Shown here one piece after another: positions 24,551 to 38,067 of a stretch of DNA of 64,000 nt. Within the stretch, counting starts at the first letter, position 1. Every line of letters starts with the position of its first letter. Source of the DNA: Paralvinella palmiformis (Eukaryota; Annelida; Polychaeta; Terebellida; Alvinellidae). A program made the position numbers and the translations under genes. The stretch spans positions 372,501-436,500 of the forward strand of contig JAODUP010000548.1 of the NCBI GenBank assembly GCA_025642065.1, written 5' to 3'. The notes under the pieces are model-generated. The model ran no database searches. It had not been told where the DNA came from and was given only the letters and a program-made list of their open reading frames with translations.

Positions 24551-26331
24551 ACATGATCATTCGTGGAATTGGTTGTAGTTGTATTTTAAGCTATTCACAG
24601 GTAGTATAAGTATCCATAACTGCCATTTTAGCCTAACTGTTACCGTTGAAAACACATATAACTGCATATACTGGTCATATACTTACCATAATAATAATAA
24701 TGTTATTGTGTTCAAAATGTCTGACACACGGTTGCTGGCACCAAACAGCGATGCAAATTGGTTAAAAAAGGGGGGCAAACAAATCCAGACATTTAAATAT
24801 CTGGTCACCGCCTGTGTACATATGCATACCGTCACCTAGTCACACCTGTGGGCGGCCGGATCCTTTGAAGCTAGGCCAAGGCGATTGCCGAGAGACCGTC
24901 GTAAAGTGGTACGACCGAGGAAGACGGACCGATCCTGCCCCGAGGCCACACACACCACCAGCCAGAACCATTTACACAGCTATGTTGACATAACAGGGAT
25001 ATAGATTTCCCCTCTGGCCCAGCTCTGATTTATTTAAACGCTTTCCACTCTCGGTAGACGAACACTTCCTTCTGGTGCGTGTCAAAGACAGTCAATTTGT
25101 CGTTGAGGATTAAGTTGGACATAAGTCTGTTAGAAATTTGAAAATGCCGTTAGTCCGAATGACTCGAACGGGTTTGGATCGCTTCGATAAGTCAACGACG
25201 ACGAACGATATTCGATCCAACCAGACACCTCATAATCCATTGTGTCATTCGAAGCGAAATCGTAGTGATCGCGGAAGATCGACTTCCGGTCGAACGGTTA
25301 GTCATAAGACGTCTTACGTAATTAAACCCGAAGAGATTCTAGAGATCGGTTAAAGTTTGTAAAGTACGAACTAGTAAAAAGGGGGGTATTAGCTGGCATA
25401 TCATTTTAGAATATCCGCAACTTTATCGCAAATGCCCGATCCAACCTGCACGATATAACTTATTTAATGGGAAAACCAGTCCGAGTTATCACGACGAATG
25501 TGTTAGAATATAGAATCGCGAAGACACCCACCTTCCTAATTTCGGCTGCAGTCTTTTCTCGCTTCACACAACCTCCTCCTTGTTCTCTGTTTTTGATTTC
25601 CTCATCCATACTGCTCGGTGAACTATCCATTCGGCCCCGAGTTCTGTCAAACTCTATCAGAAGAGATCTAAGTTGGCCTTGTAAGTTCGTCTTTCAGCAA
25701 CGTTTGTATGTCCGAAGGTATTCCAAGCGTTATCAACGTTCTTGTCATTTCATCTTGTTCCACTATTTCATTCCTACACGAAACACCGGAAGATAATTGC
25801 GATCGGTTGATTCCAAGCGTCACACAAATGATTAGTGGTATTTATGCAGGTGTCAGTTCAGGCATATCCCGACACATCACGAGTTCAGCAAAAGTGAAGC
25901 CATTAAAATGCGTCTTCACTGCTGTAATGGTCGGTCTGTCCAGTTAACAATTAAGTAGACACAAAATTGGCGCCGTTTCTAAACTATTTTGCAATCCACA
26001 ATATGTTGGCCTTTCTACAGTTTCTGAGAACAAATCAAAGCATTTCACTCAACATAGATATTTTAAATATTTTGGCGGGAATGCTCCTCCGGTGTTATGT
26101 ACAACAACTTGTTCACCGATGGCTGTCAACTATCTCATGTTATTTATACAAGACATTATTCGCGGTGAAAAAGATGTCCGGCGCTTTTGCGTAGTCTACA
26201 AGAGGACAAGGTGACTAGTATCGAAACGAGCTCCAGTACTGCGGGGTACCTAAGCGCGGCTGGCACTACATCAAAAGCTCCCTGACAGTCAACATACATT
26301 AGGCACAGTGCGAGTAGGTTAAAGTCTCCCA
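24551..26331. other. Stretch without recognised gene
   Basis: Unique sequence with several ORFs of 71-109 residues on the plus strand (25138-25947). None shows a known domain or consistent splice borders. Confidence 0.35.
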
Positions 26332-26489
26332 TCAACAACAACAAGCGCTGTTCTTAGGGCGACCTCTCCGTCGGATTGGCCTAGGGCTATAGTCTTGGAC
26401 ATCAGATGAGCTCCGAATCACAAGTCGTTTGCTGTCTCTTTGGGTGGTAGTGTCTGCTGCCTGTCTCTGTGCTTCCATAACCGCATCAC
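26332..26489 (-). other. Candidate terminal exon with AT-hook-like RGRPK
   Basis: A good minus-strand acceptor (pyrimidine run TTGTCTCTCTGTTC then TTAG) precedes 158 nt open to a TGA. The frame encodes AVMEAQRQAADTTTQRDSKR, then PIRRRGRPKNSACCC at the stop. RGRPK is the core of AT-hook DNA-binding motifs, and the CCC end is unusual. No domain supports an assignment, and a second frame is also open for about 23 codons. Confidence 0.2.
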
Positions 26490-26883
26490 CTAATAGACAA
26501 CCAGAACAGAGAGACAAGTTACAGGCTCGTCATAGTATATCCCGAGGCTAGAAGCCTGTAACCCCGGCACCTCTGGGTATGGTGTTCCCAGTAACCTTTG
26601 GCCCCGTAAGGAGATGGCTCTTTCATTGACTGTGGGTTAGTTTTCGGCCCACACCATGCCCCCTGTCAAGGGATAGACGCCGGTCTTACACGATCGTTAC
26701 AGCCTAATAGCCACCCCATTCTCCGTAGAACCATTCTCCTTTTACATAAAACGCCTAATTCAGTGGTCTCTTTTCAAGGTTCATTCTCATATATCGTTTT
26801 CTAGAGATCAAAACCAGAAAGGGATGAAACACAAGATGATTATAGGAAAATTGTTTAATTTTCTTTTGAAAAGTCCACTTTAT

Positions 26884-26886
<3 letters not shown>
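26490..26886. other. Spacer without recognised gene
   Basis: Moderately GC-rich at 26520-26700. No feature identified. Confidence 0.4.

Positions 26887-26928
<42 letters not shown>
26887..26928. repeat. (TA)n microsatellite
   Basis: About 42 bp of TA. Confidence 0.97.
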
Positions 26929-26932
<4 letters not shown>

Positions 26933-27130
26933 ACACACTCGACAATTCCAGTACCTGGTGATTCATATTGATGTACTGTCTTAACGCATTCAACCAACAG
27001 TTGAAGTCTCTTAACACAAGCATATGTCCGATTTCTGAAGCTGTCAACACATAGTAATTTTTAAACCTTAGAGCTGTTCATATGTTCATAACGGAGACCG
27101 TTCCATATGCGTGACGTCATAGACACATAC

Positions 27131-27199
27131 CTGTACGGCATGTAATAACTCCATTACTAGGAACAACATTAGGCCCTGTATCACACAATCCGCGCAGAG
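27131..27199 (-). other. Candidate 69-nt exon, product unknown
   Basis: Minus-strand AG acceptor (weak pyrimidine tract) and strong donor ACAG/GTATGTG. Read in phase 0 it encodes 23 residues, hydrophobic (VIQGLMLFLVMELLHAV), like part of a membrane helix. A second frame is also open (GLCDTGPNVVPSNGVITC), so the frame is undecided. Confidence 0.2.
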
Positions 27200-28313
27200 C
27201 TAAGCTCCAATCACTGCTCGCCACTCAGGCAATTACGGTCGACTCCTTTTCTCTTGTGCGTGCGTGTGTGCGTGTGTGCGTGCGTGTGCGTGTGTATGTG
27301 TTGGGTCCTATCTCTCTTTTTCGAGCTGGTATCTCTCCACACAACAAACGCATACACTTTATAGCATGTAAACGGTGTTTGCTTATTTGCCTCACGCCAC
27401 AACATGCCAAGAATGCCGGGCCCAACGTCAAGCACCTCCGTACCAGAGCCGGCGACCAATCACTTACTTACTGCCTAAACATGAAAGGCGAAAAACACAT
27501 AACGGTGGTGGCGACCAAGGCCTGTCTTAACTAGCTAACTAGTGTACACAGAGTTAGCTGTTATAATAACGGGTCGCTTTGTTCTTTAGGCTCAACCGAA
27601 CGATTGGCAGCAATCCAGAACTGGCCTGTTCATGTATGTGTGGGTGGGTGGGTGTATCGTCCAGGGCATTTCTTATGTAGACTTCAACAGGTATATCAGA
27701 ATGTAATGTGTTCTTATAGTTAACGCGGTGGTGAGTTGCTTGGCCTGATCGTCTTTGGTCAAGATCTTCTCAACGCTGTGCCTCAGAGAACACGCGAGAC
27801 GCCCGTGGGCGTCTGTGGCCTGACCACGAGCGGGGTTATTGGGGCGGACGCTCGCGCCACGTACGCTTAGCGGAGACTTCGACCACACTTGGTACGTGTC
27901 TATATGCGTCTGACTCACTTGTAGCCCGCGACTTGTACACACGCGCGTGTACTCGTATCACACGTGTCGTAAGCGGGCACGTCCCGTGTATTGGTGGCAT
28001 GCGTCGGAGACCCGAATGTTGTTTACGTATGTTCGTAGAACAACGATCGAAAAGAATGAACGAATAAAGATTGGAAAACATTTTGTTTGAGATTCGCTGT
28101 TCAACCGGTCTGTTATATTGAGCTTTCAATGGCTGTCTCTCTTAAAAATGTTCAATTCAAAGACTGTATTATGAGAACAGTTATATGTGTATTTTGTTAC
28201 CGGTTTGCTCGTCCGTGAGAGAGTGTTCGTTGGAGGTATTGTTCGACTCTGGTATATACACCTTCTGCGTATTCCGTGTTTTAGGAGAGACCAGCTCCAT
28301 ATATCGTGCATAA
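27200..28313. other. Spacer, CpG-rich in part
   Basis: Contains a GT/GC run at 27256-27302 and a CpG-rich part at 27770-27970. No gene recognised. Confidence 0.4.
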
Positions 28314-28475
28314 TCACTCACTCACTCACTCACTCACTCACTCACTCACTCACTCACTCACTCACTCACTCACTCACTCACTCACTCACTCACTCACTCA
28401 CTCACTCACTCACTCACTCACTCACTCACTCACTCACATTCATTTTAGGTAAGGCACACACACACACACACACAG
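28314..28475. repeat. (CTCA)n array then (AC)n
   Basis: About 122 bp of uninterrupted CTCA, then a short (AC)n and (GA)n. The THSL-repeat ORF is its translation. Confidence 0.97.
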
Positions 28476-28879
28476 AGAGAGAGAGAAAGGCAGAGGTATA
28501 GAGAGATAGAGGGTGTGTGTGTGTGTGTGTATGAGTGAGAGAGAGCGATTTGCTGTATACATTTTTTGTTGAAATGACTTGAGCTTTAAACAATCCATAG
28601 TTGATTACGTTTTGTCGCAAGAGACGAACACAATAATTATTACTGTCAATAAAGATGTCACAGGATACAGACCGACGTCAGCATAATTATAAAACAACAA
28701 CAAACAACAACAAACAACAACAAACAACAACAACTACGTGCCAAGAGGAGGAAATAAAAAGCTAATTTGACATATTTGATTATGAGCAACACGCTATAGC
28801 ACATTTTTCCATCGTTGCTCTTCCTGTCACTAATTGTATTCAAATAGCAACGTCTATGCCGTGCACGACGTCATACCAG

Positions 28880-28919
<40 letters not shown>

Positions 28920-28920
28920 G
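28476..28920. repeat. Cluster of short repeats: (GT)n, (ACAACA)n, (GA)n
   Basis: (GT)n at about 28512-28530, an AACAACAAAC 10-bp repeat at about 28685-28732 and (GA)n at about 28882-28918. Confidence 0.85.
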
Positions 28921-30822
28921 GGGTGACGTAATCAACTAACAATGTCCGTCTCGCTTAAACACGTCTACACAATGAACAACGGCCGTAAGTTGGGAATACT
29001 TTAGTTGGAAGACTATAGTGACCAGTTAGTGGGCAAAAATTACATCAGATATACTGCTACGCCGAAATGGCTCGAACTCTTAAAGGAAGAGGGCTATTTA
29101 TTATCAGTCAAGGTGTTCGGAGTTTTTTCAGCTCGCTGCAAACAATTTACTAATCTAAGTGGGAGTTCAGCAACGGCGGGGGGGGGGGGAGTAGGTATAG
29201 GAGACGCACTGTATAGCCGAAATACTATTGGTAATTTTGATGTTAGAGATTTTAGAAGTTATGACTCGTAATGATAATTAATATGGATAAGCCATATTGA
29301 TAAATGTTGGTTCGTAGGGTCTAAAAGAAGGCGTGTTGTGATCTAGAATGAATTTCAACGATGCAGTTCAAACCCTCCGAATAATGACATTATGTTTATA
29401 ACAACGGTACCCGTGCACGTGATAGAAACAGAGTCTAACTGTGTGTGAGTGTTCTGTTTTCTATGGAAGACCAGTAAGAGTTTTAAAGAAAGGGCATTTT
29501 TTGAAGATGGTCACGAGAGGCCGCCGTCGTATCGTATGTTACTGTTAATTAGTCCCTTCTCGCTGTACGGCGCAGTGCGTGCAATTGAAGTCGCCCCAGA
29601 CGAGACTATGTCAACATTAAGTAGCTGTTTGAACTTAGATTTAACAGACGCACGCACATACAGAGAGCGGAACAGGTCTGAGCGCTGACCAGCGCGTTTC
29701 TGTCGATGTAAATTAGTTGTATTTGGTAGAGGAATGTCAACGTGAACTTTACGTGACATTCAGTTCCTCCGTGGCTTTATATAAGATGCGAACGAGTGGG
29801 TTCTAAAATAATTCAACTAAACCACGATTAATATTCATGAACGACGATATGCAACGGCTGTATCGGGTTTAGCTACGTTACAACCACATCCACCTCGATG
29901 TTATCATTTGAATATTAACTCGGATTTTAGTTCGATATAGGTCTTCGAGGGTTACCATTTCCTGAAAACGCAACCTTTCATGTGAACGCCATTAATTTAA
30001 AGAGCCTGTGTCTCGACTAGCCTGGTACAGCGACAAGTTGTTGTGTTATAGTCATACGTAAGTTATGCATGCGTCAAAGCTTAGAGCGTGTGTGTTATTG
30101 TTTAACCGACAACAAAAGCTGTGACGTAAGAAGAAATATACTTCGTACGTCTACTTACAGTCTATAGACGTGTGTGTGTGTACTACGGATATTAATTAAG
30201 ATATTTTGCCAATCCAGCAAATGCTAAGATAAACAAGCGGAGATATAGACACAGAAGAAAAAACACAAACATTCAGCAAAAGATTAACAGCTGACAAGCC
30301 GCAGAGTAAACCTCTACTTCAGTAACAGGTCCAAGCACGAATAAGATTTGAGGCACGGCACTCATATAGGGAGTAATGGTACCGTTAGTACAGATCAGCC
30401 AAACGACAAACGCACCCTCATACACACACGCACGCACGCACGCACAGACAGACACACACACACACCCGAGGTGTTCTAATATTAGCTACCAACGTGTCCC
30501 TCTTGTATTAATTCCATGACGTCACCAGTGAATCGCTGTTTGCGTATAACATAATTTTAAAGCCATTTAATAAGTATCATTATGGAAGATTTATCATTGT
30601 TTTTGTAATGCGGCACATCAAAGATTGACACGTAGACAAACGGGACCATCAATCTGTTAGTCATATATAGATCGAAATAAAGAACACTTTAGGCGTGTCT
30701 TAATTTACGCCCAAAACACTCCTGAAGACAGCCATTCAAAACATCACGCTGATCTGAATATGCTTCGAGAAATAGACGTTGTCTCACTATTAATTATCAT
30801 GTGGACCCCTCACAGAGCTTAC
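28921..30822. other. Stretch without recognised gene
   Basis: A plus-strand frame at 29005-29110 (YIRYTATPKWLELLKEEGY) reads like protein and is preceded by a possible acceptor. No strong donor or known domain supports it. Confidence 0.35.
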
Positions 30823-30855
30823 CTCATAGCCCCTCATAATCTTATCATAACGCAG
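30823..30855 (-). other. Candidate 33-nt microexon
   Basis: Minus strand: acceptor CCCCCCAG, 11 open codons (LRYDKIMRGYE), donor GAG/GTAAGC. Phase 0 at both ends, the same phase as the candidate at 33848-33958. It is very short, so chance is likely. Confidence 0.12.
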
Positions 30856-33847
30856 CTGGGGGGTTTTCCCCGTCTCTCATTCGATTCCCCAAATCCCAGG
30901 CTCTTCAAGCTAACGGAATTTCCCGAATTCGATTCAATAACTACTCGTCAAGTTTTAAGAATGATTTATTTTCTACCATTCGTTATGGTTTCGCCTACTA
31001 GTATCATAGGCGACATGACAATCTTCTACACAAGACGAGCATCGTCAACGATTTGAACCGGTTCGTTTTCTGCACACTCCAAAGGTAATCCTTGGAGTGG
31101 AGTAAATACATAATGTTCCACGGGTGGCAGCACCTGCCATGATCCCTCACATGGATCATTCAGGGTATCCACAAGAGGTCAGCACCTGTCTTATCCCTTC
31201 TGGAGAAGCCTAACAGGGACTATCTTACAGGCACTTCCTGTCAGCCATTACAAGGCATTGTTCAGCATTTTACAGTCGATCCGAAGTAGCCGGTTCTAGC
31301 TGAGTCGGCGTTAACTAGCCTGAAGTACATCAGCTAGACGGACTGGTGACCTGAAACAATCCAGACGAGATCTGACTCGATAGTAAATAGTTCGCAAATA
31401 GTTCCTATCAGCCGAAGGTATAGACCAGCTCTTCGGGTTAACGATAACAAACACGAACACGTCAAATGAACAGATAAGGTGCACGATAGCAAAACAGCGA
31501 GGTCGTGAGAACCATCAGACTCGAGAAAGTAAGACTTAATGGCCAGGCCCCCCAAAAAACCCAAGCACCCCAACAACAACGTCGGCGCTATTTAGACCTA
31601 CCTACAAGGTGCCGACGTATGGAGCAATTAAAATTATCTCATTGGCCGAGGGAGAGTCGTCGTGAATACCTTGTGTCACTCTTCCGACTGTTCAGCCCAA
31701 AGCCACGCGTAATGTGCTGAATGGAGAGAAAAAAATTCTGCCTCACAGCGATTTATTTGGTGAGCGGGTTCCAATCTATCGCTGAATCCGATCTTAACTC
31801 GGCGACCGACTGTTTACAGCTAGCGAGAATACGCGTGGCGTAGATTTTTGAATGCCGCTCACCGTTCGCTCATCGAAGGTAGAATTGGCGAATTGGCGAT
31901 TCTACTCGCTCGTCCGGTTATTTCCGAAAACGAGAATTCTCGTTTATGGCTTAGAAGTTCTTTTAGTCATTTTAATTGAAATACCTAAGAGGCGAGAAGC
32001 AGGAAATTCGTCGTTGTATAGCTTTCTCCCGTAATTTGTCCGATACGCGCAAAAGATGTGCATACCTTTGATTAACTAATTAACGGTTGAGGACAATGGG
32101 GTTTCGGCGTGTGAAGAGCCGTTACAAACAACTAACGGCCGCCCGCATTTCGTCCATACGTTCCGCTCATGGGCCAGCAAACATCCCGCCTTTGCATTTT
32201 ATCTTTGATGAAGACAATGAAATCCTTCGTTAACGGCTCACGTCGTCGTCTCCATTCGGCCGTTCAAACAATACGACCGCGACGACAACAAAGATAGTAA
32301 AACCTTTCACCAGAGGAACGGAAAAGAAGAAGGAAAAAAACTTAATTAATCTAGAATATTTGCCAATTACCAGCGATCTGAGGGCGAGTCCACCCAGTAG
32401 CCGCCAGCTGACACAGCCCGTTGCTATCGTGACCTCTGACATTAATCAAATAGCGTATGGGGGACATTGGTCGGGTTTCTCCTCCTAGCTAATATAGGGT
32501 TCCGAGTACCCGTGTACACCCTATAAAGTCACCCGCCATGATGTTCTTTTGTTTCCGTGGCGAGGTAGCCCGCTCGACGCGTCACCTAACGACATTCTGT
32601 CACACCACGGCCTCGCTGCCTGAAGACAGGTCACTCTGGCTAATTATCCGTCTCCTGAATCGACAACGAGCAGTCGTGCTAACGGAGACAAAGCCGTTGT
32701 TCCACGTCCGCGTCTCGCTCAGTACAGTAACTAGGTAGATCGTGCGGCTCACAACTCGTGCTAATTACGGAGATTTTCGACCACTCAGACCCTCTTAAAC
32801 CTGAAAACGGTCGAATAAATAAATATATCAAGATTGGTCAAGATGGATCAGGTCTCTCACTCCCCCCCTCTCTTTCTCACGCAAACACACACACACAGCA
32901 CACACGCGCAGTCCGGCAACGAGATAGCTCCCCAGCACGCACGCATGCACACGCACGCACGCTGATGCGTTTCCGCCAATGCATCGTGAATTCTTTATAA
33001 CAGGAGATTTCAGGTTATTTTTTTAAAATAAATTCTCTGCGTCACAGTTTAGCATCAATCTCAGGTATCAGACAGTAGACTATCATAATATACGTCAGAT
33101 ATCTGTATCTCGTGTTCATCTTCCAGTAAAGTCGCCGGTATTTATCACTAACTGACTATAGATGTTCGTCTCGGCCGCCGCTGCCCGCTGTAACTCTCGT
33201 TTATCATTATATACGTGTCTGTTATTGTGCGTTATTAGCGCACGCCGTATGTGGTCTTCCTCGGCCAATTACGACTCGGTTATTGACTCAATCTCGGCGC
33301 ATAAATATCGGCACCCCTTTACGGGGCAGTTGGCAATGATACGCGGCTAGCTAACTCGTCGGAATCCCCGACGACGGGCTGCTTCTTCGGCCCCTTCTTT
33401 CTGGCTGACACTCGCCGTATTCTCTTCTAACCAGACAGCGGGTGGTCCGGTAACAGCCGACCATAACCCGGCACAAATCAAATAACCCCCCATCTTTCAC
33501 CTAAAAGAGATATTTATGTGGGCCGAGCCTCATACGTCGCCATTCGTCATTTATTATATACCCACTGCGACCTATTTTGACGACTGCATTATGTTTGGGA
33601 ATGCGGAAAATTGTCTGTCCTCCGTCTTCGATCCTGTGTGTATGGCGTATGTGGATGAAAAAGCGTGAAAATTGCTCTTAATTGCATTAATTATTACGAC
33701 CGACTGACCAAATGTTTCCAGGTAAATATCACGAATTGTGACCATTATCTATGATTTCCGCATGGGGACCATCTCAGAAAGCAGAGATTCTTAGTCGAGA
33801 ACTTCGTTTCGATATTTCTTCGAGCTTTTAGAAGCCATTTTACTTAC
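30856..33847. other. Stretch without recognised gene
   Basis: Unique sequence, CpG-rich in 31500-31720, 31800-32040 and 33150-33440. Plus-strand ORFs of 60-98 residues lack domains and splice support. A CA/CG repeat lies at 32886-32962. Confidence 0.4.
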
Positions 33848-33958
33848 CTGTAGAATGTAATGTACCTTGCACGAAGCCGAACTTTCTTTGTCTTTCGCTA
33901 AATTAATACCGAAGAACGCACAAAGAGTTCCTAATGCTTGACTTATCGATCTGTTGTG
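33848..33958 (-). other. Candidate 111-nt coding exon, product unknown
   Basis: Best unassigned exon candidate. On the minus strand an acceptor (TTTTTTAATTTAG) and a near-consensus donor (CTACAG/GTAAGT) enclose exactly 37 codons with no stop, phase 0 at both ends. The product has normal protein composition: HNRSISQALGTLCAFFGIN then LAKDKESSASCKVHYILQ. I do not recognise the family. It could belong to the same unidentified minus-strand gene as the candidates at 30823-30855 and 55632-55688, which share the phase. Confidence 0.4.
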
Positions 33959-34401
33959 CTAAATTAAAAAACGCTTTGGAAATGAACACCCCCCCCTCCG
34001 ACCACTGTTGCCGAGTAATGCGATTATTGTTATATAACTTTAGTAAACAGTATCTGTCTGCGCTTTATCTGTGCGCCTACAATTAAACACTTTATAGATA
34101 ATAAGAGTGTTTGATAGCGATGGAGCGTCCATGATAAACGCTTTGATGCTGGACGTGTCTGATTTTTACGGTGATGACGTATTGTTTGTAATTAGATTTT
34201 AGCGCATTAGTCGAGAGCCCCTAAACGCTGGAAAAAGTTTTTTTTTTTTGGTTGGCCCTCTGGTGACTGTTTTGTCTGTCTGTTTCTTTCAATTTAATAA
34301 TATACGATGTTTACCCACAATTAATGTAACTGGATTTTGTATTGTGGAAAGGGCTGCCGTTTGACATTAAAAGGGCCTGATTGCTCGAAAATTTATATCC
34401 A
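33959..34401. other. Spacer
   Basis: AT-rich. No feature recognised. Confidence 0.45.
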
Positions 34402-34450
34402 CGATGATGATGATGATGATGATAATGATGATGATGATGACGATGATGGT
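34402..34450. repeat. (GAT)n trinucleotide
   Basis: About 48 bp of GAT/GAC repeats. The poly-Asp ORF is its translation. Confidence 0.9.
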
Positions 34451-34920
34451 GATCATCAACATCGAATTACCTATCCTGTTCAGCTGCTGTTTAGTTCCTT
34501 TTATATACCCTGCGAAAACAACCAAACGGCTGACCGGAAACTTATCGGGTATCCTGTTAGATTCTTAGTCTGGAAGTGATCACTATCTGAAATAGAATTT
34601 CACATTTTCTACACCGTAGGTGCTAAAACCTCGAGCTAACTTGCCGTTTTCTAACCAAACAACGAACGAAAAGAAATTAATTTCCCTCCTTTGTAGTTGT
34701 CGCTGGTACGTTGACTTGTTGGCGAGCTTCTGTCACTATCACGTACTGACTCCTTATAGACTGAAATAAACCGACTTAGATATAAAAAAATAGCTTCGTT
34801 TTATTGCCTGGACGGATTCTTCCTCTTTGTGACGTTCGTGTGTTGACCGAACGTAGATTACACTTTTGGTGGGGACAATTCTGGTGGTCCACTTTCATGT
34901 ATACTGGCATTGTGACATAC

Positions 34921-35051
34921 TCTCTCTCTCTCTCTGGCGCGCGCGCGCGCGTGTGTGTGTGTGTGTTTGTGTGTATGTGTGTGTGTGTGTTTTATGTTAC
35001 AGGCGTGGAACAGAATCCTCAGCAGCAACCATTTTAATAATAATAATCCAC

Positions 35052-35115
<64 letters not shown>

Positions 35116-35128
35116 ATATATATATATC
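34921..35128. repeat. Compound repeats (TC)(GC)(GT) and (CT)(TA)
   Basis: (TC)n, (GC)n and (GT)n at about 34921-34990. (CT)n then (TA)n with one dislocation at about 35057-35128. Confidence 0.9.
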
Positions 35129-35883
35129 GTTTTTTATTGTTCATCATAAATTACATATATATGAAAAAGCCGAGATAAACGTGATATTAGTGATAAAAAC
35201 TTAAAATAATGCTAATCGACTTCTTTAATCGCAATTTTCTCACGGAATATTTCCCACAAAACAAACACAGAACGAATTTCTGCAGTAGAGGGCTTCAAAC
35301 ATCCAGTAGTGAACGAGTAGCGGCTATCTGGTCAAAATCATCTCAATGTGAACGGGTTGTCGATCACATTTCTTCGGATGAGAGAGAGACATCTTATACT
35401 AAATTCTGCCAGTTGTGACACGTACGGTAAATGAGCGCTCTACTCGAGCCAGCCAACAGTATTTACGATTAAGTCAATATTGAACTAGTTTTGACCGCTC
35501 GCCGCGAAGATTGGAGATCCCGCGCGTGAGGCCACGCACTGGCCATATCGGCGTCCAGCTATATACATAGCATACCGCGACCAGCCACACAGCCGTGGGA
35601 ACCGTACTGACATCAAACGGATCGAACTCTTAACTCCGGAGTATAAGCAAATATGTAGCATATAGGAATACTTCTGTACTCGGGGTGGACGTGTTGACGC
35701 CATCGCCGACTGGGAGGATTTAGGCACAAAGTACACATTGATTAGAGACTCGTTGTCAATCATCAGGGTCAATCGGTGTAAATATTCTCGATCTGTCAAT
35801 CAGTATGACCGACTCGGATCCTTTCCATAAGTTCTGTATATTTCATTCAAATCGAACTTAGCACTTATTTACTGATGCGCGCG
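35129..35883. other. Spacer
   Basis: A 104-residue minus-strand ORF (35485-35799) has no recognised domain. Confidence 0.4.
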
Positions 35884-35903
35884 CTCTCTCTCTCTCTCTC
35901 CCC

Positions 35904-35974
<71 letters not shown>

Positions 35975-36001
35975 CACACACACACACATACACACACACA
36001 C

Positions 36002-36034
<33 letters not shown>

Positions 36035-36061
36035 GGCGCGCCCACACACATACACACACAC
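35884..36061. repeat. (CT)n-(AC)n compound microsatellite
   Basis: Short CT run, poly(C), then about 150 bp of AC with few interruptions, including a GCGGCGCGCC near 36033. Confidence 0.97.
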
Positions 36062-38009
36062 ATTTTCCCTCATTCAATGGACTTTTTTTGGCTTATCGAA
36101 CAAATAAGGATATAATTGCTGTCACATATCAGCCGTTATAAGGCCTAAAGTTAACTATAGTTTACTAGATCAAACCGGACAAGACTGGAGGACATATACT
36201 TGTTCGGGCGTAAAATCCTTCGCTATCCTCTCCATTCAAAGGTATTACTATTAGGGATGATTGAAGCCGCGAGTACGTGAATTGCCATCATTTTCTTTTC
36301 CACCTTTCCCAATTATCTATTTCATTATCCCTAAGAACTTCCCATCTGCCTATTTTCTTTACGAACTTACTACCCTACAACATATATACCCATCCGACTG
36401 TTATCTGGATGGGATATCCTATTTTCGTCATTACGTGTCAGTGATCTATGCGTGGTATTTCGGCTTTGTGGTATTTGGCTTATTCCCAGGTCGGTAGTGT
36501 CAGTCCGTCTGACAAGCAAAGTACCGAGCGCACTCCCTTTGGGACATGTTGAAGTCTCCACGCAATCGAGCATCAAACGCTTCGTGTGGCTCTATAAATG
36601 CATCGAGACTAAGTTTATCGGTATTTTAGTGGGCAGAGCAGGACCTACTGTAGGTCAATTTCGTGAACCTTTCTTGTATGGGGAAATACTAGATCACTGC
36701 CGCCACAACATTCCTGTAGTTCTTTCTTGACACTTCAATTTTCGTTGAAGTAAACCATTCGGAAAATGGAGAAGTGCTAAGTTTAATAGCCATAACCGTT
36801 CTTCCTCGTCCTGACAGATAAAACTGCAATAAAACAGGGCATGCAGGTGATATATTGGATTAAATTACGATAATTGGATTTGTCATATTTCGAAAGAACG
36901 CTTATAGAACGAAAAATTTAAATATAACGGTATTAAGAAACCGTAACTCTATGCAATCGATGAATATATTAAGCTTCAATTCTGGGCCTGTGCAACTTTC
37001 GGTATATCAAAGTCCACCAAGGTGAGAGAGGAAATAGCGAACGGATGACACCTGACGAGATAGATACGTATCCGACGTGGACATCGTGCGAGAAGATGAA
37101 ATACGAGAAAAAAAAATCTCGCTTTAGTGCGACATACTGCAAAATTTGTCCAAATTTTCTGCTTTTAATTTCCTTCGTGGTCTACTTGGAGTAGACGACC
37201 TTAAGCGAGTCCAGAACAAGCGGTTGGTAACAGTGGGGCCTTTGTTGCGTGTAAAGGATGAGAGACTATGTCGGCGGAAACGTTAAAGAACACTCGAAAA
37301 TACATGAGAATCGGTGACGGGGGGGCCCTCGGTGTTGATGGAACGTGTGTCGCGCATATTGTGTTTGATTGCGTTTCGGATTTTGGCCAGCCACATTTAA
37401 GACAGGCCTGATAACGTGCGACACCTTAACGTGTTTGTCCTAGAGATGATTACCGGTTGTCTTAAAGCCGCGCCCCCTCCCCCCACTCTGTCGGAGATCC
37501 GCCACTTGGCCAGGATGAAGATTGCTTCCCGGTGAGATGAGGGCATTGTGCCAGAGATAATTAGCCAAACATATGTTCGACTGTACGTTAGATTGCTCGG
37601 TAAGGCTTGTCGTCTATTTGTCAGACGGGTAATACTCTTGTTGGGATGGCGTGATTCGCAGAAACAACTACGAGTCGGCCAAATTAGGCTGAAGTTTTGC
37701 GTTTCTGGAATTGGACATAGCCGACCATCGAAAAACCGAACCATTCGTCAAGTGGAGACAGACGAGAGGGGAAAGCGAATTGGTTCCTCGAATTGTGTGT
37801 TTTTAAAGCATTTCCTCGGTAAACCAACGGGTTGGGGATTTGCCCACTTCACTCACCTGCTATCGTAAATAGAGTTTTCTTTTTTTAGGTTGCGAAATTA
37901 CGGCAAATAAAATGAAGAATTGATTGCTGGAGCACAAAGAAAGGCGGATAACATATTCTGAGTTAAAAAACGACCAATTTCGAACAAAACATATTAGTCT
38001 ATTAACAAA
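36062..38009. other. Stretch without recognised gene
   Basis: Plus-strand ORFs at 36452-36730 and 37548-37868 have no recognised domain. A coding-like run (about 36974-37023, plus) with CCACCAAG/GTGAGA donor is too weak to call. Confidence 0.35.

Positions 38010-38064
<55 letters not shown>
38010..38064. repeat. (TA)n microsatellite
   Basis: About 54 bp of TA. Confidence 0.97.

Positions 38065-38067
<3 letters not shown>

Noticed and set aside
24555..24575. Donor near 24684 (GTAAGTATA, minus) as an exon border
   Set aside because: The preceding sequence is an AAT/ATT trinucleotide repeat without coding character.
26156..26344. LINE endonuclease fragment from the word LLLMGDFN
   Set aside because: GDFN occurs in such endonucleases, but the surrounding residues do not match and no other motif is present.
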